Source: Nocardioides islandensis (GTDB taxonomy: Bacteria; Actinomycetota; Actinomycetes; Propionibacteriales; Nocardioidaceae). From it: DNA of 64,000 nt. This document shows, in pieces, positions 24,121-31,809 of this stretch. The stretch is taken from contig NZ_JADKPN010000018.1 in NCBI RefSeq assembly GCF_015352455.1, positions 1-64,000 on the forward strand, read 5' to 3'. The notes below the pieces were generated by a model. That model searched no databases, was not told where the DNA came from, and worked only from the letters and a program-made list of their open reading frames with translations. Both the position numbers and the translations under genes were made by a program. How positions within the stretch are numbered: the first letter of the stretch is position 1; the number at the start of each line of letters is the position of its first letter.

Positions 24121-25250
24121 CCCACGACCAGCTGGCGATCATCGGCATCGGCGCCGCCTGGGCCGGCTCGGTCGGCGTGCTCGGCCTGGCGGTCGCGTAC
24201 GCCGCGCGGCACCGGTCGTTCCGCTGGCAGATCGGCGTGGTCGGCGTGACCGCCGTGCTGGCCGTCGTGGCCGGCGTGGTCGGCACGGCACGAGCCATGT
24301 TCCTCTCCAACCACGACCTGTCGGTCGTCCTGTGGGTGGTCGTGGTGGCCGGGGTGGTGGCCATCGCGGTCTCGGCGATCGTCGGGATGGCCTTCGCGAT
24401 GTGGTCGCGCTCGATCCGCGACGACGCCAAGCGGTTCGGGGACAGCGGACACTTCGAGGCCCGCTCCCGGGGACCCGCCGAGCTCCAGCAGATCTCCGAC
24501 GAGCTGGCGATGACCGCCGAGCGGCTACGGGAGTCGCGCGCCCGCGAGCAGCGTCTCGAGGAATCCCGGCGCGAGCTGGTGTCGTGGGTCTCCCACGACC
24601 TGCGCTCGCCGCTCGCGGCCCTCCGGGCGATGACCGAGGCGCTCGAGGACGGCCTGGCCGACGACCCGTCGCGCTACCACCGGCAGATCCGCGCCGAGGT
24701 CGACCGGATGGTCCGGATGGTCGACGACCTCTTCGAGCTGTCGCGGATCCACGCCGGCGTGCTGGCCCTGAACCTCCAGCCGGTCGCGCTGGGCGACGTG
24801 GTCAGCGAGGCCCTGGCGGGCGCCGACCCGGTGGCCCGCGCCGGCGGCGTCCGTCTCGGTGGTCGCGTCGACGACGGGCTGTTCGTCACCGCCGACCCCG
24901 CCGAGCTGTCCCGGGTCGTGTCGAACCTGCTGATGAACGCGATCCGGCACACGCCGGCCGACGGCGTCGTCGAGGTCACCGGCAGGGCGGTGGACGACGG
25001 CATCGAGCTCAGCGTGACCGACGGCTGCGGCGGCCTGTCCAGCGAGGACATGGCCCGCGTGTTCGACGTGGCCTGGCAGGGGAGTGCGGCGCGTACGCCG
25101 GCCGCCGACGACCCCCGGACGCCGGTCGCCGGTCGCGGAGCCGGTCTGGGTCTGGCCATCGTCAAGGGCATCGTCGAGGCGCACCGCGGCCGCGTCGCGG
25201 TCGCCAACCACGACCCCGGGTGCCGGTTCGTGGTGACGCTGCCGACCTAG
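24117..25250 (+). CDS. sensor histidine kinase
   Basis: The product (377 aa) has an N-terminal region of three hydrophobic helices (about 5-25, 40-60, 75-100), a HAMP-like linker and coiled coil (about 105-155), the H-box SHDLRSPLAALRAM (about 160) and HATPase motifs: N-box VVSNLLMNAIRHT, G1 VTDGCGG and G2 GRGAGLGLAIVKGI. The absence of a large outside loop suggests that it senses inside the membrane or with a partner. The GTG at 24117 follows GGGAGGCACGCA. Confidence 0.92.
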   Translation: MTHDQLAIIGIGAAWAGSVGVLGLAVAYAARHRSFRWQIGVVGVTAVLAVVAGVVGTARAMFLSNHDLSVVLWVVVVAGVVAIAVSAIVGMAFAMWSRSIRDDAKRFGDSGHFEARSRGPAELQQISDELAMTAERLRESRAREQRLEESRRELVSWVSHDLRSPLAALRAMTEALEDGLADDPSRYHRQIRAEVDRMVRMVDDLFELSRIHAGVLALNLQPVALGDVVSEALAGADPVARAGGVRLGGRVDDGLFVTADPAELSRVVSNLLMNAIRHTPADGVVEVTGRAVDDGIELSVTDGCGGLSSEDMARVFDVAWQGSAARTPAADDPRTPVAGRGAGLGLAIVKGIVEAHRGRVAVANHDPGCRFVVTLPT

Positions 25251-25253
25251 CGG

Positions 25254-26246
25254 TCAGGTGAGGCGTTCGAGCCGACCGCGCAGCTTGGCGGCCCGGTGCG
25301 CGTTCCCGGTGAGGGCGACGTACTGCTCGCCGAAGATGGCCAGCAACGCGTCGTCGAGACGGCGGACCGCGCCGGCGGGGTAGTTGTAGCCCATCCGCCG
25401 GTGGACGTCCTCGCCGTCGACCGAGTCCAGCAGGACGTCGAGCTCGTCGAGCGAGGTGATGCCGAGCTCCAGCAGCAGACCGGCGATCCAGCTGTAGTGG
25501 TCCGTGCGTGACCAGCTGGCCTCGGCGTACTTGCCGGTGAGGTACGTCGTCAGCTCCTGGGTGCCGATGCGCGGGTCGCCGGGGTCGGCGTTGGGGCGGG
25601 CGTCGCTGGCGGTCTCCTGGAGGCGGTCGCGGATCGCGCTGAACTCGCGGTCGGCGAGCTCGAGCAGACCCGCGGCCAGCGTGAACCGGCGGTCGAGGTC
25701 GGCGGAGTGCTCCAGCGGGACGGTGCCCTTGTAGCGGATGTCGTGCTCGAACTCCGCCCACGCGTGCTGGAGCACCGTCCGCACCTGGACCGACGCGCGA
25801 CGGCCGGCGAGGTTCTCGTGCGGCGGCTCGGGAGTGCCGGCCGGCGTGATCACCAGGTGGCGGCTGGCGTAGCCCCAGTGGCCCTTCTCCGCCGTCTCCT
25901 GCCCGAGGTCGCGGTCGTCGAGAACCTCGAACTGGTCGGAGAGCAGGTCCACGGCCGCCCGCACGTCGTCGCCGAGGTAGGTGATGACGCGCAGCCCGAT
26001 CTGGTCGGTGATCTCCTCGAGCGGGTCGGCGTACTCCGGCTCGCCGTCCACCTCGCGCAGTGCCTTGGCGGCGAACGACACCACCGTCTTGGTGCGCCCC
26101 GTGACGCTCAGGTAGTTGATGCCGGCGTCGTCGAGCACCGAGGTCAGCAGCTCCAGGAACCCCTCGGTGGCCTCCTGGAGGGCCGGTCGCAGCGCGGCGT
26201 ACGTGCGGATCGCCTGCCGGGCGGCGTCGGGCGTGGTCGTCGGCAC
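25254..26246 (-). CDS. RelA/SpoT-domain (p)ppGpp synthetase-like protein
   Basis: The protein (about 330 aa) has the synthetase motifs in order: VTGRTKTVVSFAAKAL (ATP/GTP-binding R-K-S-K, about 45-60), DQIGLRVITYL (catalytic Asp, about 80-90), GYASRHLVI and VQVRTVLQHAWAEFEHDIRYK (about 150-170). No HD hydrolase, TGS or ACT domain is present, so it is a small alarmone synthetase type, though about 130 residues longer than RelP/RelQ. The C-terminal helical region may oligomerise. A GTG at 26246 is taken as start; a TTG at 26276 would add ten residues. Expressed downstream of map on the same strand. Confidence 0.85.
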   Translation of the reverse strand: MPTTTPDAARQAIRTYAALRPALQEATEGFLELLTSVLDDAGINYLSVTGRTKTVVSFAAKALREVDGEPEYADPLEEITDQIGLRVITYLGDDVRAAVDLLSDQFEVLDDRDLGQETAEKGHWGYASRHLVITPAGTPEPPHENLAGRRASVQVRTVLQHAWAEFEHDIRYKGTVPLEHSADLDRRFTLAAGLLELADREFSAIRDRLQETASDARPNADPGDPRIGTQELTTYLTGKYAEASWSRTDHYSWIAGLLLELGITSLDELDVLLDSVDGEDVHRRMGYNYPAGAVRRLDDALLAIFGEQYVALTGNAHRAAKLRGRLERLT

Positions 26247-26280
26247 GCCGCCCAGCCTGCCGTACTCGGCGCCCAACGGC

Positions 26281-27057
26281 TCAGCGGCGGGGCGCCAGGG
26301 TGAGCACCTCGGCGCCGTCGTGCGTGATGGCGATGGTGTGCTCGCTGTGGGCCGTGCGGCAGCCGGTGGCGCTGCGCAGCGTCCAGCCGTCGGCGTCGGT
26401 GACCAGCTCGTCGGTGTCCGCCATCACCCACGGCTCCAGGGCCAGCAGGAGGCCCGGCCGCAGGCGGTAGCCCCGGCCGGGGCGTCCGTTGTTCGCGACA
26501 TGGGGGTCCTGGTGCATCGTCGAGCCGATGCCGTGCCCGCCGAACTGGGTGTTGACGGGGTACCCGGACTCGGTGAGGACCGTCCCGATGGTGTGCGAGA
26601 TGTCGCCGATGCGGGTGCCCGGGCCGGCGACGGAGATCGCCTCGGCGAGTGCGCGCTCGGTGACGCCGATCAGCGCGGCGTTCTCCGGGAGCCGGTCCTC
26701 TCCGACGACGAAGCTGATGGCCGAGTCGGCCGCGACGCCGTTCAGCGACACCGCGAGGTCGAGGGTGAGCAGGTCGCCGTCAGCCAGCGCGTGGTCGTAC
26801 GGCCGGCCGTGCAGCACGGCGTCGTTGACGGACGTGCAGATGTAGTGGCCGAACGGTCCGCGCCCGAACGACGGCTCGTAGTCGACGTAGCAGGACTGAG
26901 CGCCGGCCTCGTCGATCAGGCCGTGCGCCCATGCGTCGATCTCCAGCAGGTTCGTCCCCACGGTGGCGCGTTCCCGGATCGTCTGCAGGATGTCGCCGAC
27001 GAGCGCGCCGGTGTCGCGGGCGCGCGCCAGCCGGTCGGCGTTCAGGATCTCGATCAC
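26281..27057 (-). CDS. map: methionine aminopeptidase, type I
   Basis: The 258-aa pita-bread protein has the metal ligands of MetAP: Asp in LLTLDLAVSLNG, Asp in VAADSAISF, His in GGHGIGSTMHQDP, Glu in LALEPWV and Glu in AHSEHTIAI. It removes the N-terminal Met from nascent proteins. The GTG at 27057 overlaps the stop of the 98-aa gene upstream (GTGA). The N-terminus lacks the zinc-finger extension of mycobacterial MapB. Whether this is the housekeeping copy is not known, since actinobacteria often carry two or three. Confidence 0.92.
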   Translation of the reverse strand: MIEILNADRLARARDTGALVGDILQTIRERATVGTNLLEIDAWAHGLIDEAGAQSCYVDYEPSFGRGPFGHYICTSVNDAVLHGRPYDHALADGDLLTLDLAVSLNGVAADSAISFVVGEDRLPENAALIGVTERALAEAISVAGPGTRIGDISHTIGTVLTESGYPVNTQFGGHGIGSTMHQDPHVANNGRPGRGYRLRPGLLLALEPWVMADTDELVTDADGWTLRSATGCRTAHSEHTIAITHDGAEVLTLAPRR

Positions 27058-27350
27058 GCGCGCTTGTCGGGGGCATAGGCCATGGGCGCCGCCAGCAGGG
27101 CTCGGCGCAGCCGGATGTCCTGGAGGATCTCGCGGGGGATCGGCCACCCCAGGCTCTCGAGGTCCTCGGCGTAGGCCTCCAGGGCACCGAGCGTGAGCCC
27201 GCGACGGTAGGTGAGCTCGAGCGAGCTGACGCCGGCGCGCACCCGCACGTCCTGCTCGTCCTCGCGCGCGGTGACGACGGCGGCGAGCCGGTCGGGCAGG
27301 CCGAGACGGCAGCTGAGGTCCCGCGGCGAGATCGGTCCGGAGCGCGTCAT
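27054..27350 (-). CDS. small protein upstream of map, unknown function
   Basis: The 98-residue protein starts MTRSGPISPRDLSCRLGL, has a beta hairpin (EDEQDVRVRAGVSSLELTYRRG) and then helices (LTLGALEAYAEDLESLGWPIP, EILQDIRLRRALLAAPM). The ATG at 27350 follows a good GGAGAGG site. It could be a small DNA-binding or regulatory protein; ParD-like or HTH proteins are often paired with this type of map gene, but I cannot confirm that here. GTGA-coupled to map. Confidence 0.65.
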   Translation of the reverse strand: MTRSGPISPRDLSCRLGLPDRLAAVVTAREDEQDVRVRAGVSSLELTYRRGLTLGALEAYAEDLESLGWPIPREILQDIRLRRALLAAPMAYAPDKRA

Positions 27351-27419
27351 CGGGCAGCCTCTCCGCCGTCGGAGGTGAGCATCCGGATGGCGGCTCACGT
27401 ACGGCGACTGAGGCCAAGG

Positions 27420-27676
27420 TACGCCGGTCGTGGGTATGTGCGCTTTCGTCTCCCTGAGACCCCGTGTGTCAGACTTGCTGCGTCGGCTCGGTCCGTTCTG
27501 TGGCGAGCCCGATGATTCAGTGTCCTTGGCTGTCGGCTGTGGCATCGATTCCCACCGCGCAGGACACCATTCACCGGCTGGAGCATTCCATGGGCGACCT
27601 GCCCCGTCTCCTTTCGGCACCTCGTCGGACCCGCACGGTGCGGGACCCCGACGCACGCTCTTGAAAGGAGCACACC
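27420..27676 (+). promoter_or_regulatory. long 5' leader of the cold-shock gene
   Basis: This stretch before the cspA-like ATG has no convincing gene and is less GC-rich than its surroundings, especially 27420-27560. Near the end is a hairpin (CCCGC-ACGGT-GCGGG, about 27629-27643), then GAAAGGAGCACACC, a strong ribosome site. Long structured leaders are typical of csp genes, where RNA folding controls translation. Confidence 0.55.
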
Positions 27677-27877
27677 ATGGTTGAAGGAACCGTCAAGTGG
27701 TTCAACGCTGAGAAGGGCTTCGGCTTCATCGCGCAGACCGACGGTCCGGACGTCTTCGTCCACTACTCGGAGATCGCGGGCCAGGGGTTCAAGAACCTCG
27801 AGGAGAACCAGAAGGTCGAGTTCGACGTCGCCCAGGGCCCCAAGGGTCCCCAGGCGATCGGCGTCCGCGCCGTCTGA
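27677..27877 (+). CDS. cspA: cold-shock protein
   Basis: The 66-aa single OB-fold protein has both RNA-binding motifs: KWFNAEKGFGFI (RNP1, residues 7-18) and VFVHYSEI (RNP2, about 26-33). It binds single-stranded RNA and DNA as a chaperone. The sequence is less GC-biased and strongly translated-looking, with an ideal ribosome site. It is monocistronic between a long leader and a strong terminator. Confidence 0.95.
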   Translation: MVEGTVKWFNAEKGFGFIAQTDGPDVFVHYSEIAGQGFKNLEENQKVEFDVAQGPKGPQAIGVRAV

Positions 27878-27890
27878 TCCCGGATCCAGG

Positions 27891-27922
27891 AAGGTCCGCC
27901 GAGCACGGCTCGGCGGACCTTT
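27891..27922 (+). terminator. perfect rho-independent hairpin after cspA
   Basis: A 14-bp perfect stem (27891-27904 with 27908-27921) has a 3-nt loop and ends in TTT. It lies 13 bp after the cspA stop and before the HAD gene start. Confidence 0.9.
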
Positions 27923-27946
27923 CGCATGTGTAGCAGGATCCCCAGG

Positions 27947-28582
27947 GTGAAGAAGTACGTGCTCTTCGACCACGACGGCGTGCTGGTGGACACCGAGCGC
28001 TGGTACTTCGCGGCCGGAGCGCGCGCCCTGGCGGAGGTGGGGGTGACCCTGGACCAGGACCAGTACCTCCGCGACATGAGCCGGGGACTGGGCACGTGGG
28101 CGGCGGCCAGGGCCGCGGGCGTCGACGAGCAGACCATCAGCCGTCAGCGCGAGCGGCGCAACGCGTACTACCAGGAGCACCTGCGGACCGAGGCCATCGA
28201 GATCGACGGCGTCGTCGAGGCGCTCGCCGAGCTGGCGGCGTACGTCCGGATGGCCGTCGTCACGACGGCGCGACGCGTGGACTTCGACCTCATCCACCGG
28301 GACCGCCCCATCAGGCAGTTCATGGACTTCGTCCTGGCCCGCGAGGACTACGTGCAGGCGAAGCCGCACCCGGAGCCCTACCTGACCGGCCTGATGCGCT
28401 TCGGAGGCACCCGCGAGGAGACCCTGGTGGTCGAGGACTCGTCGCGAGGGCTGGGCTCGGCGGTGGCCGCCGGCATCGAGTGCGCCGTCGTCCACCACGA
28501 CTTCACGCAGACCCAGGACTTCTCAGGGGCTGCCCATCGCATCGGCTCCCTGGCCGAGCTGAAGGACATCGTGCTCAGCTGA
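27947..28582 (+). CDS. HAD-superfamily hydrolase (subfamily IA)
   Basis: The product (211 aa) has HAD motif I LFDHDGVLVDTE (the first Asp is the nucleophile, about residue 8), motif II VVTTARR (Thr), motif III Lys in KPHPEPYL and motif IV VVEDSSRGL. This is the beta-phosphoglucomutase/phosphoglycolate-phosphatase type. The second Asp of DxD is present, so it should be a phosphatase or mutase. The GTG at 27947 is preferred because an upstream ATG (27926) lies against the terminator. It converges with, and overlaps by 8 bp, the methyltransferase gene at 28575. Confidence 0.87.
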   Translation: MKKYVLFDHDGVLVDTERWYFAAGARALAEVGVTLDQDQYLRDMSRGLGTWAAARAAGVDEQTISRQRERRNAYYQEHLRTEAIEIDGVVEALAELAAYVRMAVVTTARRVDFDLIHRDRPIRQFMDFVLAREDYVQAKPHPEPYLTGLMRFGGTREETLVVEDSSRGLGSAVAAGIECAVVHHDFTQTQDFSGAAHRIGSLAELKDIVLS

Positions 28583-29378
28583 GACCGGACGGCACCCAGC
28601 CGCGGGTGCCGACCAGCGTCGCGGGGTTCTTGCCGGGCGGGTTGAGCGAGTACGCCCGCAGCTCCGACCAGTCGAAGAGCGACCTGACCGCCTCGAGCGA
28701 AGCCGGCTCGACGCGCTCGAAGGCCTGCACGGCCACCAGGAGCGGTCGGCCCGCCAGGCCGGCTTCGAGGTGGTCGACGATCTCGCCCACGGGGGGAGTG
28801 GTGCGGCCCAGGTCCAGGCCGGTCGCCGGGTCGAAGGCGTGTCCCCAGGGCGGCCCCACGAAGAGGACCACCACGCCGTCGGTAGGCACGTCGAGGTCGT
28901 CGAGCGCGTCGGCGTAGCTGCCGTTGCGGACGTCGATCGGGCGTCCGACCAGGTCGAGGTTGTGCCGCGTGTGCCGCCAGATGACCGGGTCGAGCTCGAC
29001 GCCGACGGCGAGCGCGTCGGGGAGGGCGCGGTGCATCCAGTACAGCGTGTTCGCCGAGCCCGCGAAGGGGTCGAGGACCAGCGTCGTAGGCTCGGGCGCC
29101 GTGCCGGCCACCTCGGCGACGTCGGCGGCGATGAGCTCGGAGAGGCTGTCGCGCGTGCACTCGACGACCGTTCGGCCGAGCAGCCGGATCCCGCGCTGGT
29201 ACCACTCGCCCGGGGTCATGCCGTACAGCGAGATCGCGTCCGGGTCGGCGAAGGTCGCGGCGCCGTAACGGTGCACCTGGTCCAGGTCCAGCACCGATTC
29301 CCGCAGCGGTCCGAAGAGCACGTGGTTCCGGTCGAAGACCGCCGGCTCGTCCCGGCTCCCGGAGTGCACGTCGACCAT
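28575..29378 (-). CDS. class I methyltransferase-like protein with a GPPWG motif
   Basis: The 267-residue protein has motif I VLDPFAGSANTLYWMHRAL (about 100-118) and a motif IV-like VVLFVGPPWGHAF (about 175-187). DPFAGSxNTL is seen in RNA and DNA methyltransferases (N6-adenine and guanine-N2 types), and GPPWG recalls the PPWG motif of trimethylguanosine synthases. It may modify nucleic acid, but the N-terminal 95 residues are unlike the families I know. The ATG at 29378 is the first good start; an upstream GTG near 29396 is possible. It is not linked to a restriction enzyme, so restriction-modification is unlikely. Confidence 0.7.
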   Translation of the reverse strand: MVDVHSGSRDEPAVFDRNHVLFGPLRESVLDLDQVHRYGAATFADPDAISLYGMTPGEWYQRGIRLLGRTVVECTRDSLSELIAADVAEVAGTAPEPTTLVLDPFAGSANTLYWMHRALPDALAVGVELDPVIWRHTRHNLDLVGRPIDVRNGSYADALDDLDVPTDGVVVLFVGPPWGHAFDPATGLDLGRTTPPVGEIVDHLEAGLAGRPLLVAVQAFERVEPASLEAVRSLFDWSELRAYSLNPPGKNPATLVGTRGWVPSGLS

Positions 29379-29486
29379 CCTGACGTACGCCGCCACGTTG
29401 TCGTGAAGCTTTGGGCAGACGGTGGCACGATGTCGTGATCGGGAGCGAGCTGGTGACTGTCTGGGAGAGGACTGGGGGTTCCTTCG

Positions 29487-30644
29487 ATGACGTCCGATCT
29501 CCGTTCGATCCAGGGCCTGATCGAGGATGTCCGCGCCGTCATGGACTCGGACACGGCCACCCTCCTTGTGCTCGACGAGACCGGCACGGTGCTGGAGCCT
29601 GCGGCATCGTCCGGCCTGGGTCGTCGCTGGCGCGGCGCGACCCATGTCCGTGTCGGCACGGGATTCGCCGGGAAGGTCGCCGCGCAGCGGCACCCGGTGG
29701 TCCTGGACCAGGTCGACGAGCTGACCGTCGTCAACCCCATCCTCCGGGACTCCGGGATCCGGCGGCTCCTCGGCGTCCCCGTGTTCGGACCTGAGGGGCT
29801 CCTGGGGGTCCTGCACGTCGGGAGCATGGGGGCGCGCGTCTTCGATGCCGGCGACACGGCACGCCTGGAAGGGCTCGCGGCCGACATCGGGCAGCGGCTC
29901 GCGGAGCTGAGCAAGGACGACGCCCATCTCGCCGCCCTCACCCTGCAGCGCAGCCTGCTGCCCGCTGCTCCGCCGTCGATCGAGGGTCTCGACGTGGCCG
30001 TCCGCTACCTCCCGGCCGAGGGCGACCTCGGCGGCGACTGGTACGACATCTTCGTCCTGCCCAACGGCAAGGTCGGACTCGTCATGGGCGACGTCGAGGG
30101 TCACGGTCTGCACTCCGCCGTGGTCATGGGTCGTCTGCGGAGCGCGCTCCGCGCCTATGCGCTCGAGCACGACGACCCGGCCGAGGTGCTGAGCCGGCTG
30201 GACCGCAAGCTGTGCCACTTCGAGGGCGGGACGACCGCGACCGTCCTGTACGCCGTGGGTGCGCCGCCCTACGACACCATGCTCGTCTGCACCGCCGGCC
30301 ACCCGGCGCCGTTGATGGCGCGCAGCGGACAGTCCGAGGCCCAGGAGGTAGCCGTACCGCCGGGACTCATCCTGGGCTTCAACCCGGAACAGGAACGCCA
30401 GAGCCACCAGCTCACCCTCGAGCCCGGAGCCGCCCTCGTCCTCTACACCGACGGCCTCGTGGAGCGGGTCGGCCGGCCCGGCACGAACCCGGACGGGTGG
30501 AGCGAGCGCCACTCCCTCGTGCGCCGTTCCTTCCGGAGCGACCAGGACGCCGAGACGATCTGCACCCACGTCATCGCCGCAGGACTGGGCGACGAGAGCG
30601 TCGAGGACGACGTCGCGGTGATCGCCCTGCGCCGGATCGGCTGA
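29487..30644 (+). CDS. GAF domain / SpoIIE-type PP2C serine phosphatase
   Basis: The product (385 aa) has an N-terminal GAF sensor (about 10-150) and a SpoIIE phosphatase domain (about 165-385). The four metal-binding elements are visible: GGDWYDIF, MGDVEGHGLHS, LYTDGLVER and EDDVAVIAL. Proteins of this plan (RsbU/RsbP-like) dephosphorylate anti-sigma antagonists and so start partner switching for SigB-type sigma factors. It lies 1.2 kb upstream of the sigma gene at 31810, in the opposite orientation, which fits a role in activating it. Confidence 0.9.
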   Translation: MTSDLRSIQGLIEDVRAVMDSDTATLLVLDETGTVLEPAASSGLGRRWRGATHVRVGTGFAGKVAAQRHPVVLDQVDELTVVNPILRDSGIRRLLGVPVFGPEGLLGVLHVGSMGARVFDAGDTARLEGLAADIGQRLAELSKDDAHLAALTLQRSLLPAAPPSIEGLDVAVRYLPAEGDLGGDWYDIFVLPNGKVGLVMGDVEGHGLHSAVVMGRLRSALRAYALEHDDPAEVLSRLDRKLCHFEGGTTATVLYAVGAPPYDTMLVCTAGHPAPLMARSGQSEAQEVAVPPGLILGFNPEQERQSHQLTLEPGAALVLYTDGLVERVGRPGTNPDGWSERHSLVRRSFRSDQDAETICTHVIAAGLGDESVEDDVAVIALRRIG

Positions 30645-30653
30645 ACGCGTCGG

Positions 30654-30678
30654 GGGTGCGCGGCCGCCCGGTGGGTAC
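30654..30678 (+). promoter_or_regulatory. SigB-type promoter of the BrkB gene
   Basis: GGGT (30654-30657), 15 nt, then GGGTAC (30673-30678). It lies 44 nt before the ATG at 30723. Confidence 0.6.
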
Positions 30679-30722
30679 TGCCCACGAGGGACCGTCCCGA
30701 ACGCGAGATCAGGAGCGAGCCG

Positions 30723-31805
30723 ATGACCTCCTCGGACCAGAGCACGCTAGGCCTCGACCGCACCGAGGCGACCACGCCGGCCCCCGACGACCCGCGCAAG
30801 CCGGACGACCCGACGGACCTGCACCGACGGACCTGGACCTATGTGGTGCGGAAGGTGTGGCGGGAGTTCGGGGACGACCAGTGCACCGACCTCGCGGCCG
30901 CGCTCACCTACTACGCCGTGCTGGCCCTCTTCCCCGCGGCGATCGCCCTCAGTGCGGTGCTCGGCCTGGTGGGACAGTCACCGGAGAAGTCGGTGCAGAC
31001 GGTCCTCGACGTCCTCTCACCGCTCGTCTCGCAGGACACGTTGGGCACCATCAGGCCGGCGCTCCTGGAGCTGGCCGGGTCCCAGACGGCTGGGCTCGCC
31101 CTCGTGCTGGGCCTCGTCGGTGCCCTGTGGTCCGCGTCGGGCTACGTCGGTGCGTTCGGGCGGGCCATGAACCGCATCTACGAGATCGGTGAGGGACGCC
31201 CCTTCTGGAAGCTGCGTCCGACCCAGCTCCTCGTGACGCTGCTCGCCATCCTGCTCGTGGCGGCGGTCCTGGTGATGCTGGTCGTCAGCGGCCCGCTCGC
31301 CCAGTCGATCGGCGACCAGATCGGGCTCGGCAACCAGGCCGTGCAGGTCTGGGACATCGCCAAGTGGCCGGTGATGGCGCTGGTGGTCGTCCTGATCGTC
31401 GCGATCCTCTACTACGCCACGCCGAACGTGCAGCAGCCCAGGTTCCGCTGGATCTCGGCCGGCGCGGCCGTGGCCATCCTGATCTGGCTCGCGGCCTCGG
31501 CGGGCTTCGCGTTCTACGTCGCCAACTTCGCGTCGTACAACAAGACCTACGGCTCGCTCGCCGGCGTGGTCGTGGGTCTGGTGTTCCTGTGGCTCACCAA
31601 CGTGGCCCTGCTCCTGGGTGCCGAGATCGACTCGGAGATCGAGCGTGGGCGTCAGCTGCAGGCCGGCATCGCCGCGGAGTCCGAGCTCCAGCTCCCCGCA
31701 CGCGACACGCGGAACATCGAGAAGGCCGCCCAGAAGCAGGCGGACGACGTCGCTCGGGGCCGGCGCCTCCGTCGGGGAGTCGGCCGGCGTCGCAGCGACC
31801 GCTAG
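30723..31805 (+). CDS. YihY/BrkB-family membrane protein
   Basis: The 360-aa protein opens with an acidic soluble region (1-45), then a six-helix core. It has the family motifs LAAALTYYAVLALFPAAIAL (about 55-74), a GALWSASGYVGAFGRAMNRIYE region and GVVVGLVFLWLTNVALLLGAEID near the end of the core. A charged tail of 60 residues follows. YihY/BrkB proteins are inner-membrane proteins of uncertain function. The promoter element suggests general-stress control. Confidence 0.92.
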   Translation: MTSSDQSTLGLDRTEATTPAPDDPRKPDDPTDLHRRTWTYVVRKVWREFGDDQCTDLAAALTYYAVLALFPAAIALSAVLGLVGQSPEKSVQTVLDVLSPLVSQDTLGTIRPALLELAGSQTAGLALVLGLVGALWSASGYVGAFGRAMNRIYEIGEGRPFWKLRPTQLLVTLLAILLVAAVLVMLVVSGPLAQSIGDQIGLGNQAVQVWDIAKWPVMALVVVLIVAILYYATPNVQQPRFRWISAGAAVAILIWLAASAGFAFYVANFASYNKTYGSLAGVVVGLVFLWLTNVALLLGAEIDSEIERGRQLQAGIAAESELQLPARDTRNIEKAAQKQADDVARGRRLRRGVGRRRSDR

Positions 31806-31809
31806 CGGG

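Noticed and set aside
27432..27437. GGGTAT before the cold-shock gene as a SigB-type promoter
   Set aside because: No GNNT box at 14-16 nt upstream. The same applies to GGGTAC at 3057 and GGGTAT at 37936 and 56259.
28575..29378. Restriction-modification methyltransferase
   Set aside because: No endonuclease or specificity gene adjoins and the motif is GPPWG rather than NPPY/DPPY.
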